This document shows, one piece after another, positions 1 through 7,594 of a stretch of 42,944 nt of DNA. Each line of letters starts with the position of its first letter. Position 1 is the first letter of the stretch. Made by a program: the position numbers and the translations under genes. Under the pieces are notes generated by a model. That model worked only from the letters and a program-made list of their open reading frames with translations. It searched no databases and was not told the origin of the DNA. The stretch spans positions 1 to 42,944 of the forward strand of contig PLEX01000164.1 of NCBI GenBank assembly GCA_003136575.1, in the 5' to 3' direction. Source of the DNA: Bryobacterales bacterium (GTDB taxonomy: Bacteria > Acidobacteriota > Terriglobia > Bryobacterales > Bryobacteraceae).

Positions 1-27
1 TGAGCTAAGGGCCCAAACTGTTTTATT

Positions 28-339
28 TCAAAACTTTACGGCAATCTTTGGCTTGCCGGATTTCTTTCCTATATGCAATTCTATGCCTACCCCGATCCTC
101 GCGACGTCCTGCACCGACTCTTCCAGCTTCTCAAAAGCGCGTTCCACGGACTCGGGCGATGGGTGAACGTATCTCTGCGAAACGGTGATGCTGCTGTGAC
201 CGGCAATTTTCATTATCGTAAACGCATCCACGCCGAGTAGTCCAAGCCTCGTCAGCTTGGTATGCCGCAGCGAATGCACGACGAAGTCCGCTGGCAGCTT
301 GAGCAATTCACGAATCTTGAAGTACGGTGGTCCGCGACG
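28..339 (-). pseudogene. Tyrosine recombinase (integrase) C-terminal relic
   Basis: Only the end of the catalytic domain of a phage- or ICE-type tyrosine recombinase remains. The translation shows HSLRHT (the second catalytic Arg region), AGHSSITVSQRYVH (the late His and the nucleophile Tyr) and a basic tail. A possible TTG start at 306 is not a true gene start: in-frame residues continue upstream (FKIREL) to a TAA at 340-342. Full integrases are 300-400 residues, so the core-binding domain and first catalytic Arg are missing. It abuts an AbiEii relic on the other strand, which suggests a collapsed genomic island. Identification as an integrase tail is confident; loss of function is inferred from the missing half. 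Confidence 0.82.
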
Positions 340-573
340 TTACGAGTATGGGGTGACCCTTCGCCTGAGCGATGCATCGAAGTGTTTCGCGAACCGTGCG
401 ACGGCATCATAGTTTCGGCAGAGACAGCAAGCGCCTCGAAGATAAAGGAAGACCAGCAGTACGAAGGCATCCGCATCAAATTCCTCGCCCACATCCAAAC
501 GAACGATACCCATTGAGGTCGATGTCGGATTCGGGGCGCCGTGAACCCCGGTCTGCCGAAAGTTGAGCTTTGC
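334..573 (+). pseudogene. AbiEii-type nucleotidyltransferase toxin relic, frameshifted
   Basis: Reading across frames recovers the central part of an AbiEii/AbiGii-family nucleotidyltransferase, the toxin of type IV AbiE systems. In one frame 334-513 gives GDPSPERCIEVFREPCDG, then KIKEDQQYEGIRIKFLAHI, both typical family blocks. A shift near 495 continues as RTIPIEVDVGFG, the conserved DIGFGD region, and another shift near 530 continues as AVNPGLPKVEL. The N-terminal GS-x10-DxD nucleotidyl-transfer motif and the C-terminus are absent. No AbiEi antitoxin gene is seen. At least two frameshifts plus truncation mean it is dead. Recognition rests on remembered family blocks; a profile search of the joined frames would settle it. 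Confidence 0.75.
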
Positions 574-681
574 TGTGGCGGCCGCCGCTTCCGGGAAGCC
601 CGCCTCTTACGGTGGCGCCGCGTCTGGCCGGAGCCCTCTCACGACACCATCCGTGGCAGATTGTTAAAATAAAGGGGATAC

Positions 682-1065
682 ATGCCAATTTACGAGTATC
701 TTTGCCAATCCTGCGGTAAGAAATTCGAGGTTCTGCAGAAGTTTTCCGACGAACCGATCGAGACGCACGATGAGTGCGGCGGCAAGGTGGATAAACTGAT
801 CTCCACTTCCGCCCTGCAGTTCAAGGGCTCGGGATGGTACGTGAACGACTACGCCAAAGGCGCCACCGGTAAACCAGGGGAGACGAAAGCGGAAGCGAAA
901 ACCGACGGATCGAAATCCGACGGCAACAAGTCTGACGGCGGTAAATCGGACAGCGGGAGCGAGTCGAAGTCGGAATCGAAGTCCGAGGCGAAATCGGATG
1001 CTAAGCCAGTCACTTCGGAGTCTAAACCGGCAAGCGGCGGTTCGCCAGCGCCGGCTTCGAAGTAG
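682..1065 (+). CDS. FmdB-family zinc ribbon protein with charged low-complexity tail
   Basis: This 127-residue protein begins with the FmdB/CxxC-CxxC-SSSS regulatory zinc ribbon: MPIYEYLCQSCGKKFE supplies Cys8 and Cys11. The second knuckle, normally CPxC, reads HDEC, so His29 and Cys32 would complete a CCHC site. Residues 60-127 are a disordered Lys/Ser/Asp/Glu tail of repeated KSD and KSE units followed by Pro/Ala. A purine-rich AAGGGGA stretch just before the ATG is the ribosome-binding site. The family is usually annotated as a regulator, but no target is known. It converges on glnD with only 6 bp between stop codons. Confidence 0.85.
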   Translation: MPIYEYLCQSCGKKFEVLQKFSDEPIETHDECGGKVDKLISTSALQFKGSGWYVNDYAKGATGKPGETKAEAKTDGSKSDGNKSDGGKSDSGSESKSESKSEAKSDAKPVTSESKPASGGSPAPASK

Positions 1066-1071
1066 CGCCGC

Positions 1072-3534
1072 CTACGCAGGCAGGGCCACTTGCCGCAACG
1101 CATCGACCAGTTCGCCGGCATCGACGTCGGTCATTTTTGCGCCGCCCTTCGTCACATAAAAGACGTCGATCGCTTTTTTCGCTTCGGTATCGACGAGAAC
1201 CACTTCAATATTTCCGCCGCTCTTCGATATCACCGACGCGACGTCGCACAACAGACCCGGACGGTCCTGCGTCAGCAGTTCGATGAGCGTCGAAGAGGGA
1301 GAGGCGTCGTTGTTAAAGGCCACGCGCGCGTTCGCCAGCACGCGGGCGTCCGGCCTGACCTTCGGGCGCCGCTGCAGCATCTGATCCATCGAAATCTCGC
1401 CGCGAACAGCCCGCACCGCGGTCTTCACGACATTGTGGATTTCTTCCGGATTCAGATCCAGCGTGCGATGCTCGTCCGCAAAAGCGAAGGTGTCGATTAC
1501 CGTGCCTCGGGCGTTGGAAAAGGCTTCCGCCTTCAGGATGTTTAAGCCAAAGCTGGAAATCGCGGCGGCAACCGAAGCGAACAGAAACGGCCGGTCGTTG
1601 GCCACAACGTTAAGCGTCCAGACTTCGGAGCGCACCAGCGAAACTGCAACCCCTTTCTCCGTTCCTTCAGAATCCTTGCCCTTTGCTTCCGCGTCCAGGC
1701 GCAGGTGCTCCTGAATTTCAGCCAGCGTGTGAATACGGACGTAGCGGGGAGGCAGTCCTTCAAGAAATGCCCGCACCTCCGCGCTTCCCTGGGTCTCCGG
1801 CGGCGCCATGCGGGCGCTGAGCTCGCGGGTCAATTCGTCATACAGCAGCATGTACAGCTTCCACAGCAACTGGCGACGCCACGGCGTCATCGCCGTCGGG
1901 TTGACCGCGCTGATGTCGGCCCAGGTCAGCAGGGTCAACAGCCTGAGGCGTTCCACCGTTCCGATCTTTCCGGCGATTTCCGCAACCACGGCGGGGTCCG
2001 AGAGGTCACGGCCGCTCATGGCGGCGGATAGTTCGAGGTGAGCGGAGATCAAAAACTCCACGATGCCCCACGCGCGATCGCTGATTCCAACGCGGCGCAA
2101 CGCGGGTCCGGCCACCTGCACCGAGGCGTCCACATGCCCCACGTCGGGAGTGCCCTTGCCGACGTCGTGGAACAACAGCGCGATGGCAAGCAAATCCAGA
2201 TCCTGGGTTTCAGCGACCAGTTCGGCGAACGGGTCGCCCTTCATCCCACGCAGATTGAGCACGGCAGTGATCGCGACCATGGTGTGCTCGTCCACCGTGT
2301 AGCGATGGTAAAAATCGCGAACCACGAGCGCTTCGATTTCGCGCAGTTCCGGGAAAATCGCTTCCAGCACGCGGCAATCGTGAAGCGTCCGCAGCGCGGT
2401 CGCCGCGTGTGGCAGCGCAAGCGCGCGCCGGAACTGCGTGAGCAGCGTGGATTGCTTCTGCGCCCAGTTTCCGAAGCTGCCGCATGAGCGTTCCAGCCTG
2501 TCCATGGTGTCGCCGGCGAGCGGCAGGCCGTGCAGGGCGATGAACTCAAACAAGCGCAGTACGATTGACGGATCGGTCTCCACCACGTTGTGGGCACGGA
2601 AAAACAACTCGCCGCGAACGATGGAGAAATCGGAGTTGGAGAGCCGGGAAGTCTTGTCGCGGAACTGGGAAAAGAGCGAACTGCCTTTGGCTTCGAACCG
2701 CTCCAGCCTTCGGTTGGCCAGCCGCGAAATCCCTCGAACGGCGCGATAGTAGCGCCGCATCAGGTCTTCCACCGACACCGGAGGAGCCACCCGTTCAGCC
2801 GCGTCCGGCGGCGCCACTTGCGCGTGTTGTTGCCCCGGAGCCGCGATCAGCGACGCAATCTCATCCTGGCGCTCGAAAGTGAAGCGGTTGTCGTCCCGCC
2901 CCGAAAGATAATGCAGAAAGCAGCGGATCTCAAACAGCACCGCCGTATCCGGCGGACTCTGCTCGTCGCCCGCGCCCAGCTTCGCCAGCCAGCGCAGAAC
3001 CTGCACGTCGCGCAGGCCGCCGGGCGCGTCTTTGACGTTCGGCTCCAGATGGTAGATCGTACCCTGATATTCGAGGTGCCGGGTCTTGGTGAGGCGCGCA
3101 ATGTCTTTGCCCAGTTCGGCGCGCGGATCGCGAATCTGCCGGAACAACGCCTCGTCGCCGGCCAGAAACCGGCGGTCGATCAGACTGACGGAGAGCTCCG
3201 CATTCGAGTTGTCGACGGTGTTGCACTCCTGCGGAGTGTGGACAGACTGGCTGACGCGCAGGCCCTGATCCCAAAGATCCCTCAAAAGGAGGGCGAGAGG
3301 CTCTTTGATCGCCTGCTGGGCTTTATCGTCCGGTATGAGGATCAGCAGGTCGATATCGGAACAGGGAAACAATTCGACGCGGCCATAGCCCCCTACGGCC
3401 GCGATGGCCGCTCCTGGAGGCATCGATTTCCAGCGCTCGCGGACCACCTGGTCGACCAGCGCCGTCCGCGCCGCCAACATCTCCGCCGCGTTACGCGTGC
3501 GAAAAAACCGGTCCCTGATATCCTGTTCCGTCAC
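1072..3534 (-). CDS. glnD: PII uridylyltransferase / uridylyl-removing enzyme
   Basis: GlnD adds or removes UMP on the PII protein in response to glutamine and so sets nitrogen signalling in the cytoplasm. At 820 residues it is close to the usual 850-900. The nucleotidyltransferase signature GGYGRVELFPCSDIDLL is at about 48-64. An HD phosphohydrolase domain follows, with DEHTM and LLFHDVGKG near residues 420-455. Two ACT domains end the protein: one near 640-700 (NDRPFLFASVAAAIS) and one near 750-815 (QDRPGLLCDVASVI), the glutamine sensors. The start is a GTG at 3534, 8 bp after the glnB stop, so it is the last gene of amtB-glnB-glnD. Confidence 0.97.
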   Translation of the reverse strand: MTEQDIRDRFFRTRNAAEMLAARTALVDQVVRERWKSMPPGAAIAAVGGYGRVELFPCSDIDLLILIPDDKAQQAIKEPLALLLRDLWDQGLRVSQSVHTPQECNTVDNSNAELSVSLIDRRFLAGDEALFRQIRDPRAELGKDIARLTKTRHLEYQGTIYHLEPNVKDAPGGLRDVQVLRWLAKLGAGDEQSPPDTAVLFEIRCFLHYLSGRDDNRFTFERQDEIASLIAAPGQQHAQVAPPDAAERVAPPVSVEDLMRRYYRAVRGISRLANRRLERFEAKGSSLFSQFRDKTSRLSNSDFSIVRGELFFRAHNVVETDPSIVLRLFEFIALHGLPLAGDTMDRLERSCGSFGNWAQKQSTLLTQFRRALALPHAATALRTLHDCRVLEAIFPELREIEALVVRDFYHRYTVDEHTMVAITAVLNLRGMKGDPFAELVAETQDLDLLAIALLFHDVGKGTPDVGHVDASVQVAGPALRRVGISDRAWGIVEFLISAHLELSAAMSGRDLSDPAVVAEIAGKIGTVERLRLLTLLTWADISAVNPTAMTPWRRQLLWKLYMLLYDELTRELSARMAPPETQGSAEVRAFLEGLPPRYVRIHTLAEIQEHLRLDAEAKGKDSEGTEKGVAVSLVRSEVWTLNVVANDRPFLFASVAAAISSFGLNILKAEAFSNARGTVIDTFAFADEHRTLDLNPEEIHNVVKTAVRAVRGEISMDQMLQRRPKVRPDARVLANARVAFNNDASPSSTLIELLTQDRPGLLCDVASVISKSGGNIEVVLVDTEAKKAIDVFYVTKGGAKMTDVDAGELVDALRQVALPA

Positions 3535-3542
3535 TTCTGCTT

Positions 3543-3881
3543 TCAGACCGCGGCGTCGCCCCGGTCGCCGTTGCGGATACGGATCGCCTCGGCAACTTCG
3601 TACACAAAGATCTTGCCGTCCCCGATTTTGCCCGTGCGCGCCGCGGACGTGATGGCGTCCACCACTTCCTCCAGGCGTTCGTTGGCAACCACCAGATCGA
3701 ACCGGACCTTCGGCAACAGATCGACGTTGTATTCCTGGCCCCGGTATACCTCCTTGTGTCCCTTCTGTCTGCCGTGGCCCCGAACCTCGCTGATGGTCAT
3801 GCCATCGATACCAATGTTCTTCAGGGCTTCTTTAACTTCTTCGAGCTTGAATGGCTGGATAATCGCTTCAATTTTCTTCAT
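3543..3881 (-). CDS. glnB: Nitrogen regulatory protein PII
   Basis: This is a 112-residue PII trimer subunit that senses ATP/ADP and 2-oxoglutarate and relays nitrogen status. The T-loop reads GHKEVYRGQEYNVDLLPK and keeps Tyr51, the uridylylation target of GlnD, which is encoded next to it. The C-terminal signature GKIGDGKIFVYEV is present. The start MKKIEAIIQPF at 3881 is chosen over an in-frame upstream ATG at 3902 because it matches the family N-terminus and has GAGG 8 nt ahead. Placement between amtB and glnD makes it an AmtB-blocking, GlnK-like PII by context; sequence alone does not separate GlnB from GlnK. Confidence 0.97.
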   Translation of the reverse strand: MKKIEAIIQPFKLEEVKEALKNIGIDGMTISEVRGHGRQKGHKEVYRGQEYNVDLLPKVRFDLVVANERLEEVVDAITSAARTGKIGDGKIFVYEVAEAIRIRNGDRGDAAV

Positions 3882-3923
3882 TTTTCGGACCTCAGTGCTC
3901 ATGCTTCGATCAGGCTAGCTCGA

Positions 3924-5273
3924 TCAAGCTTCGAGAGTATACCCTTCCTCGCCGTGCTGGCTGAGATCGAGACCCTGCTCCTCGTCTTCGGCCGTGGCCC
4001 GGACACCGATCGCAAGATCGCACACTTTCAGGATAATGAACGTGCCCGTGCCGGCGAGGGCGACGGAAACTCCCACGCCGATCGCCTGATTCAGAATCTG
4101 CGCGGGGTGGCCGTCCACCAGTCCGAGCGGGATAACCTTGCCGCCGATCGGCGAATCGTTGATCAGGTTCGTGGCGAAAACGCCGGTCAGCAATGCTCCC
4201 AGCGTACCGCCCGCGCCGTGGACGCCAAAAGCGTCCAGAGTGTCGTCGTACTTAAACATGTTCTTGACTGTAGTGACCATCCAAAAACAAAACATCCCGG
4301 CCAGCAGCCCGATCAGCAGCGCAGGCATCGGCATCACGAAACCGGAGGCGGGCGTAATCGCGACCAACCCCGCCACGCAACCGGAAATCCCGCCCAGCAT
4401 GCTCGGCTTGCCGCTGTGCAGCCATTCCGCGCCCATCCATCCCAGAGCCGCCGCGGCTGCTGCGAGATGCGTCGCGACGAATGCGCTGGTGGCCAGGCCC
4501 GATGCCGCAAGAGCACTGCCGGCGTTAAAACCAAACCAACCCACCCACAACAAACACGCGCCGATCACGCTCAGCACCATGCTGTGCGGTTTGATCGGCT
4601 CGGTCGGATAGCCTTTTCGCTTTCCGAGATACAAGGCGCAAACCAGCGCCGAAACGCCGGAAGTTATGTGTACGACCGTTCCGCCGGCAAAATCGAAGGT
4701 CCGAATCGAGCCCCCGAGGTACGCGTTCAACAGCCCGCCTTTGCCCCAAACCATGTGCGCCATCGGGAAATAAACGACCAGTACCCAAAGCGTCGTAAAC
4801 AGCGCCATCGCGCTGAATTTGATCCTTTCCGCGTACGCGCCCGAGATCAGCGCCGGCGTGATCACCGCGAACATCAACTGGTAGATCATGAAAGTGCCCT
4901 GCGGTATTGTACCGGCATAATCCGCATTCGGCTCTTTGCCAACGCCGTTCAGAAACATATACTTCAGGCCGCCGATGAACGGCGTGCCTTCGCTGAAAAC
5001 CAAGCTGTAACCCACAATGGCCCAGATCACCGTAATCAGTGCCATCATGATGAAACTGTGCATCATGGTGGACAGTACGTTCTTTCGCCTGACCAGGCCA
5101 CCGTAGAAAAGGGCGAGACCCGGACCGGTCATCATCAGCACCAAAGCGGCACTGGTGAGCATCCAGGCATTGTCGCCCGCCGACTGCGCGGTTTTTGCCG
5201 CAGCCTCCAGCGCGTTCAGACGCGCAGGCAAATCAGTTGCCGCCTGTAGCAGCAAAGCGAATGGAATCTTCAT
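3924..5273 (-). CDS. amtB: Ammonium transporter
   Basis: AmtB is an inner-membrane trimeric ammonium channel. The 449-residue product has a hydrophobic leader (MKIPFALLL), then eleven predicted helices. Family blocks include GPGLALFYGGLVRRKN, the twin histidines in VVHITSGVSALV and FGVHGAGGTLGALLTG, and a polar tail ending GLDLSQHGEEGYTLEA that resembles the PII-contacting C-terminus. The start at 5273 is preferred to the upstream ATG at 5348 because GAGG lies 7 nt before it and the signal-like segment begins there. It leads the amtB-glnB-glnD operon; 42 bp separate it from glnB. A perfect palindrome lies 68-86 bp upstream. Confidence 0.96.
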   Translation of the reverse strand: MKIPFALLLQAATDLPARLNALEAAAKTAQSAGDNAWMLTSAALVLMMTGPGLALFYGGLVRRKNVLSTMMHSFIMMALITVIWAIVGYSLVFSEGTPFIGGLKYMFLNGVGKEPNADYAGTIPQGTFMIYQLMFAVITPALISGAYAERIKFSAMALFTTLWVLVVYFPMAHMVWGKGGLLNAYLGGSIRTFDFAGGTVVHITSGVSALVCALYLGKRKGYPTEPIKPHSMVLSVIGACLLWVGWFGFNAGSALAASGLATSAFVATHLAAAAAALGWMGAEWLHSGKPSMLGGISGCVAGLVAITPASGFVMPMPALLIGLLAGMFCFWMVTTVKNMFKYDDTLDAFGVHGAGGTLGALLTGVFATNLINDSPIGGKVIPLGLVDGHPAQILNQAIGVGVSVALAGTGTFIILKVCDLAIGVRATAEDEEQGLDLSQHGEEGYTLEA

Positions 5274-5340
5274 GGATAAGCCTCGGACGTGGAGGTTTTC
5301 AGGACAAAACCTATTATTCCTTTGTGGGTAGTCTCCAGCT

Positions 5341-5359
5341 AAATTCATAAAATGAATTT
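5341..5359. promoter_or_regulatory. Perfect palindrome upstream of amtB
   Basis: An 8-bp arm AAATTCAT is followed by AAA and the exact reverse complement ATGAATTT. It lies 68-86 bp upstream of the amtB start, in an AT-rich patch of otherwise GC-rich DNA, as expected of an operator for a dimeric regulator. The regulator is unknown. I saw no convincing sigma-54 -24/-12 element in this upstream region. Confidence 0.5.
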
Positions 5360-5573
5360 GCCGGATTGAAGAATTTTATATAACGCGCACCGGCAGCCCC
5401 GTTAGTCCAGTTGCTCCAGCCTACAGTGCGACCGCAGCACCGGGTCGTACTCCGACATGCAATCGTATCGCCCCTGGATGCGCCACAACTTCGCACAATT
5501 CAGAGAGCAAGGGAGGCGAGCATTTTCGGCGCCAATATTCGAGCAGCACAGATCGCCGGGAGGAGCGGCGGTT
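5360..5573. other. Intergenic spacer upstream of amtB and the inversion junction
   Basis: Between the amtB palindrome and the duplicated pilD tail this stretch has no recognisable gene, tRNA or repeat. It includes the AT-rich TATATAA-like patch near 5375-5385. Frames open on the minus strand here give compositions typical of non-coding GC-rich DNA and match no family I know. Confidence 0.5.
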
Positions 5574-5789
5574 GGAATTGTAAGCGGGCTGGAAGCATTC
5601 CTCGGATGGTAGTACCATTTCAAGTTAGGTCCGCCAATCTGAAGAACGGATGATTTTTCCCGCGCGAAAGCCGCGCCCCGTACATGCTGGTTGAATTCGA
5701 ACTCCTGCAGAAGGCCCAGCGTGGGGACGCTGGCGCTTTCAATCAGGTCGTCAGCACCTATCGCCGCCGCATTATGGGCACGATTTCGC
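5574..5789 (+). repeat. Inverted duplication copy A (pilD tail plus sigma head)
   Basis: This segment is repeated in inverted orientation at 36496-36679. Bases 5574-5621 match the last codons of the prepilin peptidase gene, including its stop codon, with about one difference; in frame they read GIVSGLEAFLGW and stop. After a 30-bp stretch unique to this copy, similarity resumes before the sigma-factor ATG and continues about 105 bp into that gene with roughly nine differences. A peptidase tail in front of a sigma gene that now has no peptidase gene shows the two were once neighbours. Confidence 0.85.
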
Positions 5790-6283
5790 GTCTCATCGGG
5801 CGTCCCGAGGACGTGGAGGACGTTGCGCAGGAGGTATTTCTGCGGCTCTATTTCTCCCTCGATCAGCTCCGAACTCCCGAAGTTTTCGAGCCATGGCTGT
5901 ATCGCCTCACTGTAAATGCCTCGTACGACTACCTTCGTAAGAGCAAGCGCCGCCCGGAGTCCCGCATGTCGGATCTGTCCGAGCAGCAAGTGATGATGGC
6001 GGATGCCGCCGCCGGATCGAAGGCCCAGATCGAGGATGTTGAAAAACGCCGTGTCCGGGATACCGTCCAGGGTCTGCTGGCCGCCGTTTCGGAAGAAGAC
6101 CGCATATTGCTGACTCTAAAAGAAGTGGAGGGGCTCTCGCTGAAAGAGCTGGAGCAGATTTACCACGTGAGCGAGAATTCACTCAAAGTGAGGCTCTTCC
6201 GGGCGCGGCAGCGAGTATTAAAAAACATGAAGGGCGTAACCACGCGGAGGGGAAGGACCGCCTCTTCTGGTGAGATAGTGTAA
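5684..6283 (+). CDS. ECF-family RNA polymerase sigma factor (RpoE-like)
   Basis: This 199-residue protein has the two-domain ECF layout. Region 2 (about 15-95) contains AFNQVVSTYRRRI, PEDVEDVAQEVFLRLY and the -10 recognition helix FEPWLYRLTVNASYDYLRK. Region 4 (about 130-185) has the helix-turn-helix GLSLKELEQIYHVSENSLKV. It should direct RNA polymerase to a small stress regulon. Two downstream genes encode a membrane-tethered small protein and a Spy-like periplasmic protein, a typical sigma/anti-sigma/sensor order. Its first 105 bp and upstream region are duplicated at 36.5-36.7 kb downstream of pilD, so the operon was probably once there. Confidence 0.93.
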   Translation: MLVEFELLQKAQRGDAGAFNQVVSTYRRRIMGTISRLIGRPEDVEDVAQEVFLRLYFSLDQLRTPEVFEPWLYRLTVNASYDYLRKSKRRPESRMSDLSEQQVMMADAAAGSKAQIEDVEKRRVRDTVQGLLAAVSEEDRILLTLKEVEGLSLKELEQIYHVSENSLKVRLFRARQRVLKNMKGVTTRRGRTASSGEIV

Positions 6284-6323
6284 AAGTAGGTGAGACGGAA
6301 CCGATCAGGAATGGTGTAGTGAT

Positions 6324-6692
6324 ATGAACGACGACCAATCGAAGGAGTGCATTTTCAACGGATCTGACGGTGCCGAATATGGACGTCGGCTGGACGAACT
6401 GTTCCAGTCTTACCGGGTGGCCTGCCCGGACCCGGAACCTTCCGTGAATTTCATGCCCGCCATGTGGGCCAAAATCGAAGCGCGCGAAGTGTCCGGCACT
6501 ATATTCAACCGCGTGGCCAAAGCGCTGGTTACGGCGGCTTTGGGTGCCTCCGTCATCATGGGATTGCTCTCGGCCTCTTATAGCCAGCCCGCGTCGCCCT
6601 TTGAGGGTACCTATATTCAGGCGCTGGCGGCGGATCATGTCTCGGATCTGGAGCCGCTCCAGGTCGAGCGGATTTCGGAACTGGAGCAGTAA
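6324..6692 (+). CDS. Putative single-pass anti-sigma factor
   Basis: This 122-residue protein has a soluble N-terminus (1-62), one membrane helix at about 63-84 (RVAKALVTAALGASVIMGLL) and a short acidic C-terminal segment outside. It lacks the HxxxCxxC zinc motif of ZAS anti-sigma factors. Its role is inferred from position: 40 bp after an ECF sigma gene and 5 bp before a Spy/CpxP-like gene. The N-terminal segment (RLDELFQSYRVACPDPEPS) resembles short anti-sigma-like proteins of acidobacteria, but I cannot name a family. Confidence 0.55.
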   Translation: MNDDQSKECIFNGSDGAEYGRRLDELFQSYRVACPDPEPSVNFMPAMWAKIEAREVSGTIFNRVAKALVTAALGASVIMGLLSASYSQPASPFEGTYIQALAADHVSDLEPLQVERISELEQ

Positions 6693-6697
6693 TAACC

Positions 6698-7141
6698 ATG
6701 CCGCGCACGCGTTTGACAGCCATCCTGTACCTCGTGCTGGTTTTCGCCAGCGGGATTCTGGTGGGTGTGGCGTCGAACCGGCTGTACACCGTCAAGGCAT
6801 CGGTGAAGTCCAACCCGGCTCCGCGGAATATTGAAGAGCTGAGAACAAGCTACACGGCCGAAATGAAGCGGCGGGTTGGCGTGAGCGACGATCAGGCCAC
6901 CGCGGTGGCCAAAATCCTGGACAACACGAAGAAGAAGTTCGACGATATCCGTCGTCAGGAGCGGCCACTGCGCGATCGCATCCAGCAGGAGCAAGTGGAT
7001 GAGATCAGGGCGCTGTTGACCGACAATCAGAAGACCGCTTTCGACGCCTGGCGCGCGGAGAGGCTGAAGTCTCAGCAATTGCTGAAGCAGAATCGGGCGA
7101 GGGCCGCGACAGGCACCACGGAAAACGGCTCGGCGAAGTAA
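6698..7141 (+). CDS. Spy/CpxP-like periplasmic helical protein
   Basis: The 147-residue product has an uncleaved N-terminal membrane anchor (TAILYLVLVFASGILVGVA, about 7-25) and an all-helical periplasmic part. The block LRTSYTAEMKRRVGVSDDQ followed by LDNTKKKFDDI and DEIRALLTDNQKTAFDAW is the pattern of Spy/CpxP/CnrX-type (LTxxQ-like) metal or misfolding sensors. Together with the two upstream genes it suggests an envelope-stress circuit in which this protein sits outside and the sigma factor acts inside. Its ligand is unknown. It ends just before a bidirectional terminator. Confidence 0.65.
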   Translation: MPRTRLTAILYLVLVFASGILVGVASNRLYTVKASVKSNPAPRNIEELRTSYTAEMKRRVGVSDDQATAVAKILDNTKKKFDDIRRQERPLRDRIQQEQVDEIRALLTDNQKTAFDAWRAERLKSQQLLKQNRARAATGTTENGSAK

Positions 7142-7163
7142 CCGGATATCAGGCGAAAGCACT

Positions 7164-7203
7164 AAAAAAGGCGGCTCCCGCGTTGGGGATCCGCCCTTTT
7201 TTT
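7164..7203. terminator. Bidirectional intrinsic terminator
   Basis: A stem AAGGCGG / CCGCCCTT is flanked by an A-run (7164-7169) on one side and a T-run (7197-7203) on the other, so it has U-tracts on both strands. It lies between the convergent Spy-like gene and rpmE and would terminate both. Confidence 0.85.
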
Positions 7204-7221
7204 ACAGTCTCTTGAAGCTGG

Positions 7222-7458
7222 CTACCTGGCGGCCAGGCTGGCGGCCTTTTCGGCGCGCTGCTTCTGATACTTCTTCTCGAACTTGTCGACGCGGCCGGCG
7301 GTATCGATCAGCTTCTGCTTTCCGGTGAAAAACGGATGGCAGTTCGAGCAGATTTCCACGCGGATGTCGTTCTTGTTGGTGGTTCGTGTGCGAAACGTAT
7401 GTCCGCAGGCGCAGACTACGTTCACCTCATTGTAGGCAGGGTGAATTCCAGCTTTCAT
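7222..7458 (-). CDS. rpmE: 50S ribosomal protein L31, zinc-binding type
   Basis: L31 sits at the subunit interface of the ribosome. This 78-residue copy keeps the zinc ligands of the C+ form: Cys16 and Cys18 in VVCACGHTF and Cys37 and Cys40 in [15 protein letters not shown]. The basic C-terminus [16 protein letters not shown] is typical. GAGG lies 8 nt before the ATG. Upstream, on the same strand, are a near-consensus promoter about 320 bp away and a strongly folded leader, pointing to control after transcription starts. Confidence 0.97.
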   Translation of the reverse strand: MKAGIHPAYNEVNVVCACGHTFRTRTTNKNDIRVEICSNCHPFFTGKQKLIDTAGRVDKFEKKYQKQRAEKAASLAAR

Positions 7459-7520
7459 TGGTTTACCTCAGGAAACTTTCTTGGGAATCTTCATGTTAAC
7501 ACGAGGTTGCGGTCCGACGG

Positions 7521-7549
7521 CATTTCGAAGGTTTGCCTCCGCCGAAATG
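7521..7549 (-). promoter_or_regulatory. Leader stem-loop proximal to rpmE
   Basis: Perfect 7-bp arms CATTTCG and CGAAATG enclose a smaller AGG/CCT pairing. It lies about 63-91 nt upstream of the rpmE start and just downstream of the larger GC hairpin, within the predicted leader transcript. Confidence 0.5.
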
Positions 7550-7554
7550 ACGAA

Positions 7555-7587
7555 CCCCCGCGCGGTCGCCTGAGCGACTTGCGGGGG
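7555..7587 (-). promoter_or_regulatory. GC-rich stem-loop in the rpmE leader
   Basis: Arms CCCCCGC and GCGGGGG form a 7-bp GC stem, and an inner GTCGC/GCGAC stem closes on a CTGA/TCAG loop. No T-run follows in either direction, so it is not a standard intrinsic terminator. It fits a structured leader element or a processing barrier. Confidence 0.5.
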
Positions 7588-7594
7588 TCCGATT

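Noticed and set aside
343..513. Continuation of the integrase upstream of its in-frame stop
   Set aside because: Minus-strand residues here do not match integrase blocks, whereas the plus strand matches AbiEii; the junction is placed near 334-340.
2590..3918. 442-codon plus-strand frame opposite glnD and glnB
   Set aside because: It mirrors conserved minus-strand genes, has the Arg/His/Gln-rich makeup of antisense frames in GC-rich DNA and no recognisable domain.
3756..5249. 497-codon plus-strand frame opposite amtB
   Set aside because: Antisense shadow of a membrane-protein gene; composition is His/Arg/Gln-rich and no family blocks appear.
5402..5989. 195-codon minus-strand frame over the sigma gene and its upstream region
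   Set aside because: Overlaps the real sigma gene in antisense; the part outside it matches nothing.
7555..7587. Possible tRNA or intrinsic terminator in the rpmE leader
   Set aside because: The GC hairpin has no anticodon or T-arm layout and no T-run; kept as a leader hairpin only.
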